Source of the DNA: Candidatus Omnitrophota bacterium
GTDB lineage: Bacteria > Omnitrophota > Gorgyraeia > Duberdicusellales > 4484-171
Length of the DNA stretch: 5,519 bases
Direction of reading: 5' to 3'
Assembly (NCBI GenBank): GCA_021735105.1
Contig: JAIPHS010000063.1
Span: 1-5,519 of the forward strand
The notes beneath the pieces were generated by a model that was given only the letters and a program-made list of their open reading frames with translations, searched no databases and was not told the origin of the DNA. The translations under genes were made by a program, and so were the position numbers. Positions 4,896 to 5,519 of the stretch are shown one piece after another (position 1 is the first letter of the stretch; each line of letters begins with the position of its first letter).

Positions 4896-5519
4896 CGTTA
4901 TCGGAGTAATCCCAGCACGGTATGCCTCAACCAGGCTTCCCGTTAAGCTTCTCCAAAATTTATGTGGAAAATCTATACTTCGCTGGACTTGGGAAAGTGC
5001 TTCGGGGGCGCGCCTTCTCGATAAACTAATTGTTGCTTGTGATCATCCAGAGATTGAAAAAGAAGCAAAGAAAATTGGAGCAGAAGTAGTAAATACCTCT
5101 GACAAACACACATCCGGAACCGACAGAATAGCTGAAGCAATAAGAGACATTGATGCAAAACTGGTAATAAATATCCAAGCTGATGAACCTTTAATGCACC
5201 CTTCAGTAATTGATAGCCTGGTTCAAGAAATGCTTACAGCTAAAGATTTACCTATGGCAACCGTTAAGAAAAAAATAGAAGAAAAAAACCAGATTGATAA
5301 TCCTAATATAGTAAAAGTTATCTGTGATAAATTCGACTTTGCAATTTACTTTTCTCGGCTCCCAATACCTTACTATCGCAACAAGAATAAAAATGGCAAT
5401 CTCGGAACTTCTTACAGCCCCTATTACAAACATCTGGGAATTTATGCCTACAGCAAAGATTTTCTTTACACCTTTAAAAATTTACCAGTTTCTCAATTGG
5501 AAAAAGCAGAAAAACTAGA
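4879..5519 (+). CDS. kdsB: 3-deoxy-manno-octulosonate cytidylyltransferase KdsB (3' end cut off)
   Basis: The open frame runs from ATG 4879 off the right edge: 213 codons plus two bases, against about 250 in E. coli KdsB, so roughly 35-40 residues are missing. The enzyme joins Kdo to CMP from CTP in the cytosol, activating it for lipid A-Kdo assembly. Visible motifs are VIPARYASTRLP (10-21), ACDH (53-56), TSGTDRIAEA (78-87), NIQADEPL (98-105; D102 is the expected Mg2+ ligand), NPNIVKV (140-146), YFSRLPIP (157-164) and HLGIYAY (185-191). Two family-conserved spots differ: RLPGKPL reads RLPVKLL (19-25), and NxQGDEP reads NIQADEP. The start lies inside the kinase gene, with only a weak AG-rich stretch as ribosome site. 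The family call is firm; a related nucleotide-sugar specificity cannot be excluded. Confidence 0.94.
   Translation, partial: MKKEINVIGVIPARYASTRLPVKLLQNLCGKSILRWTWESASGARLLDKLIVACDHPEIEKEAKKIGAEVVNTSDKHTSGTDRIAEAIRDIDAKLVINIQADEPLMHPSVIDSLVQEMLTAKDLPMATVKKKIEEKNQIDNPNIVKVICDKFDFAIYFSRLPIPYYRNKNKNGNLGTSYSPYYKHLGIYAYSKDFLYTFKNLPVSQLEKAEKL

Noticed and set aside
5324..5518. 64-codon open frame on the plus strand
   Set aside because: It lies out of frame within kdsB, whose conserved YFSRLPIP and HLGIYAY motifs cover the same bases.
1..5519. CRISPR array, transposase, phage or defence genes
   Set aside because: There are no regularly spaced repeats; only two copies of the 35-mer exist. None of the six genes carries a transposase, integrase or recognised defence motif. 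The AAA-like protein stands alone, without a partner suggesting a defence system.

Overview
The window comes from an AT-rich bacterial chromosome with an outer membrane. The coding regions are full of A/T runs and Lys/Asn/Ile/Leu codons. The right-hand genes encode enzymes for heptose and Kdo, the sugars of the lipopolysaccharide inner core, which points to a Gram-negative cell. TAA and TGA both act as ordinary stops. Tightly overlapping genes, generic cyclic-nucleotide and nucleotide enzymes, and a diverged AAA-type protein would suit an uncultured lineage such as Omnitrophota or a relative. That placement is inference only; the sequence does not prove it.

Bases 1-213 are non-coding and rich in repeats. 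They hold the tail of what looks like a dispersed intergenic repeat (1-13), a second degraded repeat of that general type (102-128), several hairpins, and a 35-bp imperfect direct repeat (25-59 and 179-213). The second copy ends exactly one base before a tRNA-Gly(CCC) gene (214-284). A 69-bp spacer with a plausible promoter follows.

From 354 to the right edge, six genes lie on the + strand with gaps or overlaps of 1 to 17 bases, so they look like one translationally coupled operon. They are: (1) a large AAA-like protein whose Walker A motif is eroded, with a winged-helix and a nuclease-like C-terminus; (2) a YfcE/MJ0936-type metallophosphoesterase; (3) a HIT-family nucleotide hydrolase or phosphorylase with a TTG start; (4) a GAF-like plus HD-GYP c-di-GMP phosphodiesterase; (5) a kinase-only RfaE1/HldA heptose-7-phosphate kinase; (6) KdsB, CMP-Kdo synthetase, cut by the window edge.

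Genes 5 and 6 make activated precursors for the LPS inner core. Genes 2-4 are predicted phosphodiesterases or nucleotide hydrolases, and coupling them to LPS genes may link nucleotide signalling to envelope synthesis or may only reflect shared housekeeping expression. I found no CRISPR array, no transposase and no clear phage or defence island. The most unusual items are the degenerate ATPase heading the operon and the repeat structure pressed against the tRNA gene.
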